NCBI GenBank assembly: GCA_001595945.1
Contig: LSSI01000078.1
Coordinates: 1 to 34,143, forward strand
Source of the DNA: Thermoplasmatales archaeon SM1-50
Lineage (GTDB): Archaea; Thermoplasmatota; E2; DHVEG-1
Direction of reading: 5' to 3'
DNA length: 34,143 nucleotides
Position 1 is the stretch's first letter, and each line of letters opens with the position of its first letter. This document shows positions 22,170-29,764 of the stretch, in pieces. The notes beneath the pieces were generated by a model. It ran no database searches, was not told where the DNA came from, and saw only the letters and a program-made list of their open reading frames with translations. The position numbers and the translations under genes were made by a program.

Positions 22170-22204
22170 ACATTTAAGAATTACAGTAGTGTAAGTACAC
22201 TACT
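22170..22204 (+). promoter_or_regulatory. FIST operon promoter with 20-bp operator palindrome
   Basis: TATA-like ACATTTAAGAA at 22170-22180 is followed by a perfect inverted repeat at 22185-22204: AGTAGTGTA, 2-nt spacer, TACACTACT. It covers the predicted transcription start (about 22201), the normal place for an archaeal repressor operator. Confidence 0.6.
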
Positions 22205-22227
22205 ACCTATTTACTGTGAGGTTGAGT

Positions 22228-23493
22228 ATGATTGAACCAACATTTGAAGCAGCAATTGGAATGAGCCGGAAATGGGATGCAAGAGCGGCCGGGAGAGAAG
22301 TAGCTAGAACCACAATAGACAAATTAACTCGTCCACCTGATTTCTTTTTATTGTTTTCTACAATTCATTATGAAAAATATGGGGGGTTTCAGGAGTTCTT
22401 AAATGGGGTTTGGGATGTTTTACCAAAAGGTACACCATTGGTTGGAGGAACTGTTGCTGGATTTATGAATAATTATGGTTGTTATACACATGGAGCAACT
22501 GGTTTAAGTGTTAGTGGAGAAGATATATTTACAATATCTGATGTAGTACATAACACAAAACGGTCACCAATTAATGCAGCTAATAAAGTAATATCCAAAA
22601 TAAAACCATATTATAACAAAAAAAATGGGATACTTCTAGAATTTATTTCTGGACCAACAATTCCTGAACTTCCTGTTCTAGGAAAGATGAATCTAATAAA
22701 ATCAAGGATAACATCTGAATTTTTATTAAAATTTGGAATAAGAGCGACTTCATTATTTGGATACGGGATTGCTAAAGATTCGATAATTCTAGGAGAAATA
22801 AAGAAAAGTTTTCCAGAAATGAATATAATTGGCGGAGCGACAATGGATGATGGAAAGTTAATGAGAAATTATCAATTTTGGAATAATTCTGTTTTTGAGA
22901 ATTCTCTAACCTTTTTATATATACATCTAAAAAATAAATTTCAAATGGACGGTGTTCTTGAACTCGTTCCAACCAATATTTCATTCGAAGTAAACAAAAC
23001 TAGTAATGGAAATACAGTACTAGAGAAATTAGATAATATGCCGGCTGTTGATGCATTTTTTAAGAAAATAAATAAGATTGATTATCCACTAAAAAGTAAA
23101 GATCTTTTATATCGAGCAACAATGAGCTATCCTATTGTATCTGAAGATGGAAAATCATCAACAGGAATAGGTGCAATATATGGAAAAGGAATACTTCTAG
23201 GTCATCCTATGAATAGAAAAAAAATATTTTTATTACGAGGATCTGGTCATCATATTTCTGATGCGACAAAAATGTTAAAAAATACGCTTGAAGGAAAAAA
23301 GATGATCCTTGGTTCAATGTGTGAAACATGTGTGGATATCCTGGGAAGAAAACTTTATGATCAAAAAACAATAGTCGATGATATGATACAAGACACTCCA
23401 TATTTATTTCTCTATTTTGGAGGAGAACATTACGCTCACAAAGATGAATTACTTGTTAGGAGTCATTCAATGAATGTTTTAGGTGTCTCATAA
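22228..23493 (+). CDS. FIST N/FIST C domain sensor-type protein
   Basis: A 421-aa protein of the FIST family (FIST_N then FIST_C), predicted to bind small ligands such as amino acids in signalling. The FIST_N half (about 5-215) shows IGMSRKWDARAAGREVARTT, FFLLFSTIHYEKYGG, PKGTPLVGGTVAGFMNNYG and GATGLSVSGEDI. FIST_C (about 225-400) includes MNIIGGATMDDG and LYRATMSYPIV. Near the end it has GSMCETCVDILG, a C-x-x-C of unknown role. The ATG at 22228 is chosen over GTG 22216 because GAGGTTGAG lies just before it. The GNAT-like gene starts directly at the next base after the TAA. Base composition is clearly more AT-rich than flanking genes. The ligand is unknown. Confidence 0.85.
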   Translation: MIEPTFEAAIGMSRKWDARAAGREVARTTIDKLTRPPDFFLLFSTIHYEKYGGFQEFLNGVWDVLPKGTPLVGGTVAGFMNNYGCYTHGATGLSVSGEDIFTISDVVHNTKRSPINAANKVISKIKPYYNKKNGILLEFISGPTIPELPVLGKMNLIKSRITSEFLLKFGIRATSLFGYGIAKDSIILGEIKKSFPEMNIIGGATMDDGKLMRNYQFWNNSVFENSLTFLYIHLKNKFQMDGVLELVPTNISFEVNKTSNGNTVLEKLDNMPAVDAFFKKINKIDYPLKSKDLLYRATMSYPIVSEDGKSSTGIGAIYGKGILLGHPMNRKKIFLLRGSGHHISDATKMLKNTLEGKKMILGSMCETCVDILGRKLYDQKTIVDDMIQDTPYLFLYFGGEHYAHKDELLVRSHSMNVLGVS

Positions 23494-24651
23494 ATGAATT
23501 TTCAAATTTTCGACTATGAGCAAAAATTTGATACACAATTAATTAATCATTTCTATAAGAGTGTTTTTCACAATAGAGATGAATTTGAATATACTCGGCC
23601 TAATTCTTGGTTTCAAAGATACTCACCTTATAACTATCCAATAATAAAGATTGCGAAATATAGAGATTCCATTGTAGGTACTTTGGGAATCCTTCCATGT
23701 ACGGCTATAATAAATGGAAAAAAACTTAAAGGTGGATATTTTGTTGATAACTGTATTTCACCAGATTTTTCAGAAGGTTACGATGAGATAATGTTCGAAC
23801 TTTTTAAATCTGTTGAAAAAGAAATGATAAATAATAATTTAAAGTTCATAGCTGGATGGGATTATTTAAAAAATTTTGAACTTCATAAAAACCTATATAT
23901 CAATTCAGGTTTTTCTTTTAGACGTGGTATTAACTGGTTTATTGGCGGTTTAGAATATAAAAGAAAAAAACCAGCAAAATGGCGTGGAAATAATAAAATT
24001 TATTGGGGATCTGCATTTATTATTCTTAAATTTTATAATTCTTTTAAAAAATTTTCTACCCCTAAAAAAATTAAAGGAGTGGCAATAAAACTTTCTGATA
24101 AAACTAATCTTATAAAAACAATCCAATTTTTAAATGAGAATCATCCTGCCAAAGAGTTCCATTCTTTTTATTCACCAGAAATTCTTGAACAATTATGGGA
24201 TTTAGTAGGACTTAGAAGTTTGATAGCAGAAAAAGATAATAAAATCTTGGGTGTGGCAACTTTTACGATTTCAACTTGGGCAGGTCTGATGTATGGCAAA
24301 CCTTTTGACAAAGAATATGAAGAATTTCGCACAATTACCCTTGATGAATTTATTATATCAAAGGAGTGGATAAATACAAATCTCCCAATTATAATGATAC
24401 GCGCTCTACTGGATTTGGACAAGAGGTACCAGACTTCTTCTGGGTCATCCGGTTTTGTCGCTGCAATATTTGATCGAGGCATAGAATGGATGCAGCATTC
24501 ATTTAAATCCGTTGGTTTTCTTGAAGCTCGAGCTGATTTCGGTGTGTTTTTAGTAAAACCTATAAATGAATTCTCATTTAATACTGAAGCTCCTTGGTCA
24601 ATTCCAGCAAGGGGAATAATTGCCCCGTATCCTGATTGGATTAGAGAATAA
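23494..24651 (+). CDS. GNAT-superfamily N-acetyltransferase-like protein
   Basis: A 385-aa protein with one clear GNAT-like half and a second weaker half. The N-terminal part (about 1-150) has IIKIAKYRDSIVGTLGILPC, GGYFVDNCISPDFSEGY (the strand beta4 and pyrophosphate-loop region) and FIAGWDYLKNFELHKNLYINSGF, a typical end of a GNAT domain. Residues about 200-360 repeat the layout (SLIAEKDNKILGVATFTIS; RGIEWMQHSFKSVGFLEARADFGVF). The double-GNAT layout occurs in peptidyl or lipid-linked acyltransferases, but no substrate can be read. It directly abuts the FIST stop codon (0 nt) and ends 9 nt before the ferredoxin gene, forming a three-gene operon. Very AT-rich. Confidence 0.7.
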   Translation: MNFQIFDYEQKFDTQLINHFYKSVFHNRDEFEYTRPNSWFQRYSPYNYPIIKIAKYRDSIVGTLGILPCTAIINGKKLKGGYFVDNCISPDFSEGYDEIMFELFKSVEKEMINNNLKFIAGWDYLKNFELHKNLYINSGFSFRRGINWFIGGLEYKRKKPAKWRGNNKIYWGSAFIILKFYNSFKKFSTPKKIKGVAIKLSDKTNLIKTIQFLNENHPAKEFHSFYSPEILEQLWDLVGLRSLIAEKDNKILGVATFTISTWAGLMYGKPFDKEYEEFRTITLDEFIISKEWINTNLPIIMIRALLDLDKRYQTSSGSSGFVAAIFDRGIEWMQHSFKSVGFLEARADFGVFLVKPINEFSFNTEAPWSIPARGIIAPYPDWIRE

Positions 24652-24660
24652 GGCGATCAT

Positions 24661-24840
24661 ATGATCTTACTTAACAAAAACAAATGTATAAGTTGTCTTG
24701 CTTGCATTGCAGCTTGTCCTTATGGAATAATCGAAATAGAAGGGTTATTTATCTCAATAAAAGATACTAAAAAATGTGACATTTGCAAAGAAAAAAATTG
24801 TAAAATATTATGTCCGACAGGCGCAATTATCGTAAGTTGA
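24661..24840 (+). CDS. Small 2[4Fe-4S] ferredoxin
   Basis: A 59-aa frame below the cut-off of many gene finders. It has eight Cys in two groups: C-I-S-C-L-A-C-I-A-A-C-P near residue 9 and C-D-I-C-K-E-K-N-C-K-I-L-C-P near residue 39. The first group is a standard CxxCxxCxxxCP. The second has CxxCx4CxxxCP, with a 4-residue gap between the second and third Cys. It begins 9 nt after the GNAT-like gene and its last 14 nt overlap the end of the convergent flavoprotein gene. In Methanosarcina a ferredoxin encoded beside geranylgeranyl reductase donates its electrons, so this protein likely serves the neighbouring reductase. Confidence 0.88.
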   Translation: MILLNKNKCISCLACIAACPYGIIEIEGLFISIKDTKKCDICKEKNCKILCPTGAIIVS

Positions 24841-26077
24841 TTTCAATGTTCATTTCTTTTTTTATAATCAATTTTTTTGCATAGTCAGTTAAATCTTTTA
24901 TGCTCTTGTATTTTAATGCCGTCTTTAGTTCTTTACCATCCCACTGGATCATTTCAAGTTCAAGCATTGCCGTGAGCATGGATTTAATGTCATTGGGAAG
25001 ATCCATTGCGATAACACTACTAATATTGTCTTTTATTTGTACTGTTCTCCTTGCTTCTTGACCTATAAAACTTGCTTCATATTCCTCGGCATATTGCTTT
25101 AAAACTTCATAAGAATTTGATTCTATCGCTTCTGCGACTTTTTGTCCAGCAATTACTGCTGCTTGCAATCCAGGAATGATGCCCTCGCCAACATAGGCAA
25201 AGTTCTGATTTGCTGAATCACCAACTAAAATAGTATTACCATAGACAGGGTACAATGGTGCTGATAAATCGATGATTCCACCTTTTATTTCAAGGGGAGA
25301 AGCACGCTTCAATTGTCGATTCATATCTGGATTTAATTCAGCTAATATGTAAAAATCTTCAAATGGAGAACGAGATGTAAAAGGATTTTTTCCATAAAAT
25401 GGTCTTGCACCAACTCCTACATCTGCCCGGTCATTTCCCTTTGGAAATATATACCCATAACCACCTATTATATCACCCATAAATAACTGCATAGAATTTT
25501 CGGAGTCTAAATCTAAATTAGTTACCTCAATCTCAATGGCACACCCCCAATCCTTTATGCCAGAAAACAACGTATCCCCAAGAAGTTTTCTACGAATTAT
25601 GGATGTTACTCCATCAGCCCCAACAACAATCTTAGGTTTGATCTCAATTTCTCCTTGAATTGATTTCGCTTTAGCATAGTCGATATTTTTGCCTTTCATG
25701 ACAATATCTGTAACTGTTGTACTAAGACGAAGTTTGCTTCCAGCTTTAATAGCAGCTTGAGCAAGTGTCTTTTCTGTTTCTTTCCGATTCAACATAAAAG
25801 ATTTCCATTTTTGCTCTTTAGTAATGATTTTTGAAACAGGATTGTAAATCACTGTATCTTCAATTGGCCATGTATGCATTTTTTCTAAGAATGGGAGGTC
25901 TTGATAGAATTCTTCAAAGAGGAATTTGCTAACGGCCTCCCCACCCCTTAGAGGAGCCGCAATTTCATTTTTTCTGTCTACTACTACAACATCCAATCCT
26001 TTTTTTGACGCTATATACGAAAAAGTAGTTCCAACTGGTCCTGCACCTACAACCAACACATCGCACTCTATTCTCAT
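24827..26077 (-). CDS. Geranylgeranyl reductase family FAD-dependent oxidoreductase
   Basis: A 416-aa flavoprotein of the geranylgeranyl reductase family (COG0644 type), which saturates isoprenoid double bonds; in archaea it hydrogenates the prenyl chains of membrane ether lipids. Motifs are the dinucleotide fold CDVLVVGAGPVGTTFSY at 5-21, DRKNEIAAPLRGGEAV (flavin loop) near 35-50, KIVVGADGVTSIIRR near 149-163, GYIFPKGNDRADVGVG, and the second FAD motif NTILVGDSANQNFAYVGEGI near 278-297. Catalytic details are not readable, and related oxidoreductases act on other substrates. The 3' end overlaps by 14 nt with the ferredoxin gene on the other strand, an arrangement suggesting antisense interference between the two messages. 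Confidence 0.88.
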   Translation of the reverse strand: MRIECDVLVVGAGPVGTTFSYIASKKGLDVVVVDRKNEIAAPLRGGEAVSKFLFEEFYQDLPFLEKMHTWPIEDTVIYNPVSKIITKEQKWKSFMLNRKETEKTLAQAAIKAGSKLRLSTTVTDIVMKGKNIDYAKAKSIQGEIEIKPKIVVGADGVTSIIRRKLLGDTLFSGIKDWGCAIEIEVTNLDLDSENSMQLFMGDIIGGYGYIFPKGNDRADVGVGARPFYGKNPFTSRSPFEDFYILAELNPDMNRQLKRASPLEIKGGIIDLSAPLYPVYGNTILVGDSANQNFAYVGEGIIPGLQAAVIAGQKVAEAIESNSYEVLKQYAEEYEASFIGQEARRTVQIKDNISSVIAMDLPNDIKSMLTAMLELEMIQWDGKELKTALKYKSIKDLTDYAKKLIIKKEMNIEINLR

Positions 26078-26130
26078 CTTATGACTAACATCTTAGAATT
26101 ATTTAAAAAAGTAACTAAACTTCGATAGTA

Positions 26131-26700
26131 TTAGGCACATATGGTTTTACTTATCTGTTCGCGAGATCTGCTATACATTCGTACCACGAGGTAAGCCCCG
26201 TCAAATAATAGCATCGCAAGAAAGAAGTACCAGGGAAAAACGCCAAGCAACGCAACATACAAGACCGCAATTTTTGTGACCCAACGCTGATCAAAAAAAG
26301 CGATTATCCCTTTATGGAGAAAATTCGATTTATCAAGACTTGTCCTATTGTAGTCAACAATGTCATTACCAACTTCATCAAGGACTGCTGCCGCAATAAG
26401 AACAATTAACGGAAGGAAAAGCAACTGAACACCAGCGGCAATTAAAATTACGGCGATAACTGCAAGCCCAAGGCCATGTGCATAGTTATCGATTTTTCCT
26501 TTTAGAAAAACTCCTATTAATACTGCAAGTAGTATAGTCGCAGAAACCGGATCGATAATCATAGTATACGCCCAAAAGAGTCCAAGAATTGGAGCAAGCA
26601 GTACCGCGATTTTCTTGTTAAACGTAAGTTCATCGAACGCATCGTCAATATATTTTAATCCTGCCCCAAGGATGGGGTAGGCTATCAGGAAGAAATACAT
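26131..26700 (-). CDS. Polytopic membrane protein (paralogue A)
   Basis: A 189-aa integral membrane protein with about five hydrophobic segments (residues about 1-16, 33-64, 75-108, 140-165). Charged motifs between them are KYIDDAFDE near 16-24, LKGKIDNYAH near 66-75 and LDEVGNDI near 106-113, followed by FFDQRW. The acidic motifs placed at helix ends resemble metal-dependent membrane enzymes such as UbiA-type prenyltransferases or phosphotransferases, but I cannot assign a family. It is about three quarters identical to the next protein over the first 60 residues and is a tandem duplicate of it. It ends 53 nt before the reductase family gene on the same strand, so co-transcription and a role in lipid metabolism are possible. 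Confidence 0.8.
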   Translation of the reverse strand: MYFFLIAYPILGAGLKYIDDAFDELTFNKKIAVLLAPILGLFWAYTMIIDPVSATILLAVLIGVFLKGKIDNYAHGLGLAVIAVILIAAGVQLLFLPLIVLIAAAVLDEVGNDIVDYNRTSLDKSNFLHKGIIAFFDQRWVTKIAVLYVALLGVFPWYFFLAMLLFDGAYLVVRMYSRSREQISKTICA

Positions 26701-26819
26701 AGCGTTCCAGCCTATTGTTTTTTTTCTTAACGGCTTTTTTATGTTTTCAAACGCTCTTTTCCTTAAGTATATTTATATCAGCTAGGTATGCAGATGCCTC
26801 TGTAGACCACTTTTTTTTT

Positions 26820-27407
26820 TTATGCTTGAGAGATGTCAGAAGTAGTCGGGGACATAAGCAGAGCCTTTTGGCGAATCTGACTAACCGACCGAACACCAAG
26901 ATAAGCGCCGTCAAAAAGCAACATCGCGACAAAGAAAAACCAGGGTAATATACTCACCACCACAAGCCCTAGAATGGCGACCTTTGCGACCCATCGCTGG
27001 TCAAAGAATCCAATCACGAGTCTCTGCCACCACTTTCCCCCAGCAAGGCACCTGCTCTTATAAACCAAATCATTGCCAACTTCATCAAGTAACGCAGCAA
27101 CCGCAAGAATGAGTAATGGAACAAACAAAAGCTGAACACCAGCAACCACAACAATAGCGATAATTACTGCCAGACCAATCACATGGGCGATATTATCGAT
27201 TTTTCCCTTCATTACCACACCAAGGAGTATTGCAAGAAGGATTGTTGCAGCGACCGCATCAATTATCATTGTATAAGCCCAAAGAATACCAAGTAACGGA
27301 GCGATTATATAAGCGGTCTTCTTATTGAATACTTTTTCATCAAATGCATCATCGATATATTTTACCCCTGCACCTAAAACCGCAAAAGCAATTAAAAAGA
27401 AATACAT
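26820..27407 (-). CDS. Polytopic membrane protein (paralogue B)
   Basis: A 195-aa paralogue of the preceding gene with the same layout and motifs: KYIDDAFDE, MKGKIDNIAH, LDEVGNDLV, FFDQRW and MLLFDGAYLGVR. Sequence differs most after residue 112 and in the C-terminal tail, which ends polar here. GGAGGT lies 9 nt before the ATG at 27407. Tandem duplication with both motif sets kept implies both copies are functional, perhaps forming a heterodimer. Function unknown. The 119 bp between the copies contain TATA-like sequence, so copy A may have its own promoter. Confidence 0.8.
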   Translation of the reverse strand: MYFFLIAFAVLGAGVKYIDDAFDEKVFNKKTAYIIAPLLGILWAYTMIIDAVAATILLAILLGVVMKGKIDNIAHVIGLAVIIAIVVVAGVQLLFVPLLILAVAALLDEVGNDLVYKSRCLAGGKWWQRLVIGFFDQRWVAKVAILGLVVVSILPWFFFVAMLLFDGAYLGVRSVSQIRQKALLMSPTTSDISQA

Positions 27408-27723
27408 CTAGATCATACCTCCAAGGTAAGGAGAAACACCAATTGAATTCGCGCTCTTCTTTTGGTTCATTCTTTTCTAGCCCCAATGATATCAATTCTC
27501 CTGGAGAACATAAAACCCTCTTCCTAGAAAACCCTACAAAATTCCAAAAATGATATATTTTTTTTACTTTTGATGGAAAAGAGTGGCTTTCAAAAAATAT
27601 AATAAATTATAATTTTTTATTAATAACAGCACAACGAAGTATTCTGCCCTATAGTCTTGTAAGAATCACCAGATTAAATTTTTCTTTTTTATGATAAAAT
27701 ACTAGAAAAAACAAAGAATAAAA
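27408..27723. other. Gene-free stretch
   Basis: AT-rich with no convincing gene on either strand. A 14-codon minus-strand frame with a GGAAGAGGG before its ATG (near 27511) is the best candidate precursor-like frame but is probably chance. T-rich termination signals for the radical SAM gene occupy 27695-27716. Confidence 0.5.
27695..27716 (-). terminator. T-rich terminator after the RiPP-like radical SAM gene
   Basis: The minus strand reads TTTATTC, TTTGTTTTTTC within about 30 nt of the stop codon. Confidence 0.45.
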
Positions 27724-29616
27724 TTACGGTGAAATGTTCACAAGGTATTCTCTGTCTTTCTCTACTGTGTCTTTTACACGACAACGTAACGGGAGGGCTA
27801 GATAGCTATCATCCTCGACGTACAGCAGCCTGTTCTGCTCAAAGCTTTGCAATATAGCGGTTAGTTCAAATTCCGGCACGTCAAGGAATCGTTTCTGGAG
27901 TTCTTGGAATGATATGATGTCGATGCAGCTTAGGAAGATCTTTCGTTCGAGTTCGTTTAACACATGTATCTTTACGTTCAAAGGGTCTCGTTTGTCATAG
28001 ATTTTTATAAAACTTCCCCCATCAACAAAATAAAATACGAACTGATCGGTCATGGTCTGTTTTCTATTTTTTTCAGACTGGGATGTTTCTTGGTCTTTTT
28101 TCCATTCTGCAACAAGCGGCTCCCAGGGGGGATTTAGTGTTGGATTTTTTGGGACGTATTCATAGAAAAAAGCGATCCCTTCCTTGAGTATTTCTGCGGG
28201 GTACATGAGCTGGTCGATAGATGCTGGTTGTAGTTGCTGGATATTGAATTGTTCGGGGTGGCGGTAGATTATGCTTCCATGCATGACCCGTAGTTCGCAG
28301 AGCTGGGGAGCATCGAGATAAGCCTTTAAAAGTTGTATTGTTTTTTTTGCCTCCTCATAGTCCGCCGTGTCTTCATTTGGGTATCGTACAAGGAGATTGT
28401 AGTTGTTTTGTATCTGGTTTTCTTTGCAGAACTTAAGGGCTGCAATATTGTCGATCACCCGTGCGCCCTTATTCATCTTTCGTAGATAACTTTTACTAAA
28501 GGATTCGATTCCTGTTTGAATGCTGGTGAACCCTGCTTCTTTCATCAATGTATAGTCTTGGCTGGTCAGTTGCCCTGCGCGTGCTTCAACGAAAAACGAA
28601 AAGTCTCGTCTAAGGTTTTTTAGTTTTTCAAATAGGGTTCTGTATTCGATCTTTGGTAATGTGTTTCCGATGAGCTGGAACTCTGTCATGCGGTATCTTT
28701 CAGAGAGCGATTGGATTTCTTGGATGATACGACTCGCCCTTTTTTCTCGGTAGCAGTGATGCTGGATGTTCAGGTTGCAAAACGTGCAGCGGTTCCACCA
28801 GCAGCCCCGGGAGATCTCTACAGGGAGTCTGCCATAATAGTGATAGTACTGCTGAATATCAGCAGTTGTTGAAGCAAGCTCCTTGTAGAATTGATCGTAC
28901 GAGGGGATTGGTAGGCTATTAAGGTCAAGTTTTTCATCAGATCTGTTCCAGTGCGTCTCCTCTTGTTTCCGGTAAGTTACTTGAGGAATTGATTGGTAGT
29001 TCTCATACTCTGTGGCAAGGCGGAAGAGTGCATCTTCTCCATCGCCGGAGACAATATAGTCGACATAAGGGAATGCTCGTAAGACGTGTCCCCCAAGGGT
29101 GTCTGCTGTTCTGCTGCCGCCTAGAATAATCGTCTTCTCCGGGTGTAAATCTTTTATTTTTTTTGCAATGGCAAGGGAGGGGAGAAGTTGTCCATAATTT
29201 AAGGTAAATCCGATAATGTCAAAGGAACGCCAGTTGACATGTTCAAGGACCCATTGATAGAACAGATCGGTACGGTGGACATAGTCGTCAAATGAAAACG
29301 AGTGGGTCTGCGGTGATTGTGTGAAATGCTTGTAGAAGTATTCCCTAAATCTTGTTGCGTTTTTCTTCCAATGCTCTGGGAATATGTATCGGGAGAATAC
29401 CATTTGTGCGGTGTAAGAATCATGGGGTGGATAGATCAGTAAATGATAGTTCTTAAGACCGTATATTTCTGCTGCTTTGAGGTAGAGATGGCGGGTCTCT
29501 ATAGGCATTTCTTTCTCTTTGCAGTATCCCTCTAATACGGAGAGCTGGATAGAAGGTATCGTAACCCCAGCAAACGGCATAGCTACAAGTAACACACTTT
29601 TTTGTTTGTTGTGCAT
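27724..29616 (-). CDS. RiPP-maturation-like radical SAM protein
   Basis: A 630-aa radical SAM protein like the B12-type RiPP maturation C-methyltransferases. From the ATG at 29616 the N-terminal domain (about 8-190) shows the B12-type fold: SVLLVAMPFAGVTIPSIQL, FDIIGFTLNYGQ and ILGGSRTADTLGGHVL. The cluster motif EISRGCWWNRCTFCNLN matches the ESRGCWWG-CxFCGLN signature of that family, but its spacing is C-x4-C-x2-C (Cys272, 277, 280) rather than the longer first gap usual there. The C-terminal 95 residues form a winged-helix-like domain. The ATG is preferred because a TATA-like TAATTATAAAAG at 29649-29660 gives a 12-nt leader; a TTG at 29637 directly follows a stop codon. No clear precursor peptide lies beside it. 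Divergent to a papain-type protease. Confidence 0.85.
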   Translation of the reverse strand: MHNKQKSVLLVAMPFAGVTIPSIQLSVLEGYCKEKEMPIETRHLYLKAAEIYGLKNYHLLIYPPHDSYTAQMVFSRYIFPEHWKKNATRFREYFYKHFTQSPQTHSFSFDDYVHRTDLFYQWVLEHVNWRSFDIIGFTLNYGQLLPSLAIAKKIKDLHPEKTIILGGSRTADTLGGHVLRAFPYVDYIVSGDGEDALFRLATEYENYQSIPQVTYRKQEETHWNRSDEKLDLNSLPIPSYDQFYKELASTTADIQQYYHYYGRLPVEISRGCWWNRCTFCNLNIQHHCYREKRASRIIQEIQSLSERYRMTEFQLIGNTLPKIEYRTLFEKLKNLRRDFSFFVEARAGQLTSQDYTLMKEAGFTSIQTGIESFSKSYLRKMNKGARVIDNIAALKFCKENQIQNNYNLLVRYPNEDTADYEEAKKTIQLLKAYLDAPQLCELRVMHGSIIYRHPEQFNIQQLQPASIDQLMYPAEILKEGIAFFYEYVPKNPTLNPPWEPLVAEWKKDQETSQSEKNRKQTMTDQFVFYFVDGGSFIKIYDKRDPLNVKIHVLNELERKIFLSCIDIISFQELQKRFLDVPEFELTAILQSFEQNRLLYVEDDSYLALPLRCRVKDTVEKDREYLVNISP

Positions 29617-29648
29617 CAGCCAATCCAAGACTACCAATCACGTGAGTT

Positions 29649-29676
29649 CTTTTATAATTAACTCAAGAGATCTCTT
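29649..29676 (-). promoter_or_regulatory. Promoter and palindrome between the divergent genes
   Basis: On the minus strand TAATTATAAAAG (29649-29660) is the TATA box of the radical SAM gene. Directly upstream is a perfect 12-bp palindrome, AAGAGA-TCTCTT, at 29665-29676. It sits upstream of the BRE, where an activator would bind. Confidence 0.5.
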
Positions 29677-29712
29677 TTTCTTTGCATTGTAATCGTGATA
29701 GTACCAACTGTA

Positions 29713-29726
29713 AGTTTAAATATATC
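29713..29726 (+). promoter_or_regulatory. TATA box of the papain/beta-helix gene
   Basis: GTTTAAATATATCC predicts initiation near 29745; AGGAAGATGA leads to the ATG at 29765. The promoter is divergent to the RiPP-like radical SAM promoter 55 bp away. Confidence 0.5.
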
Positions 29727-29764
29727 CTATAATATAGATAATATAAATATAGGAAGATGAACGT

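Noticed and set aside
27344-27553. 69-codon plus-strand frame over the start of paralogue B
   Set aside because: Shadow of a real gene start plus AT-rich intergenic sequence, no ribosome site.
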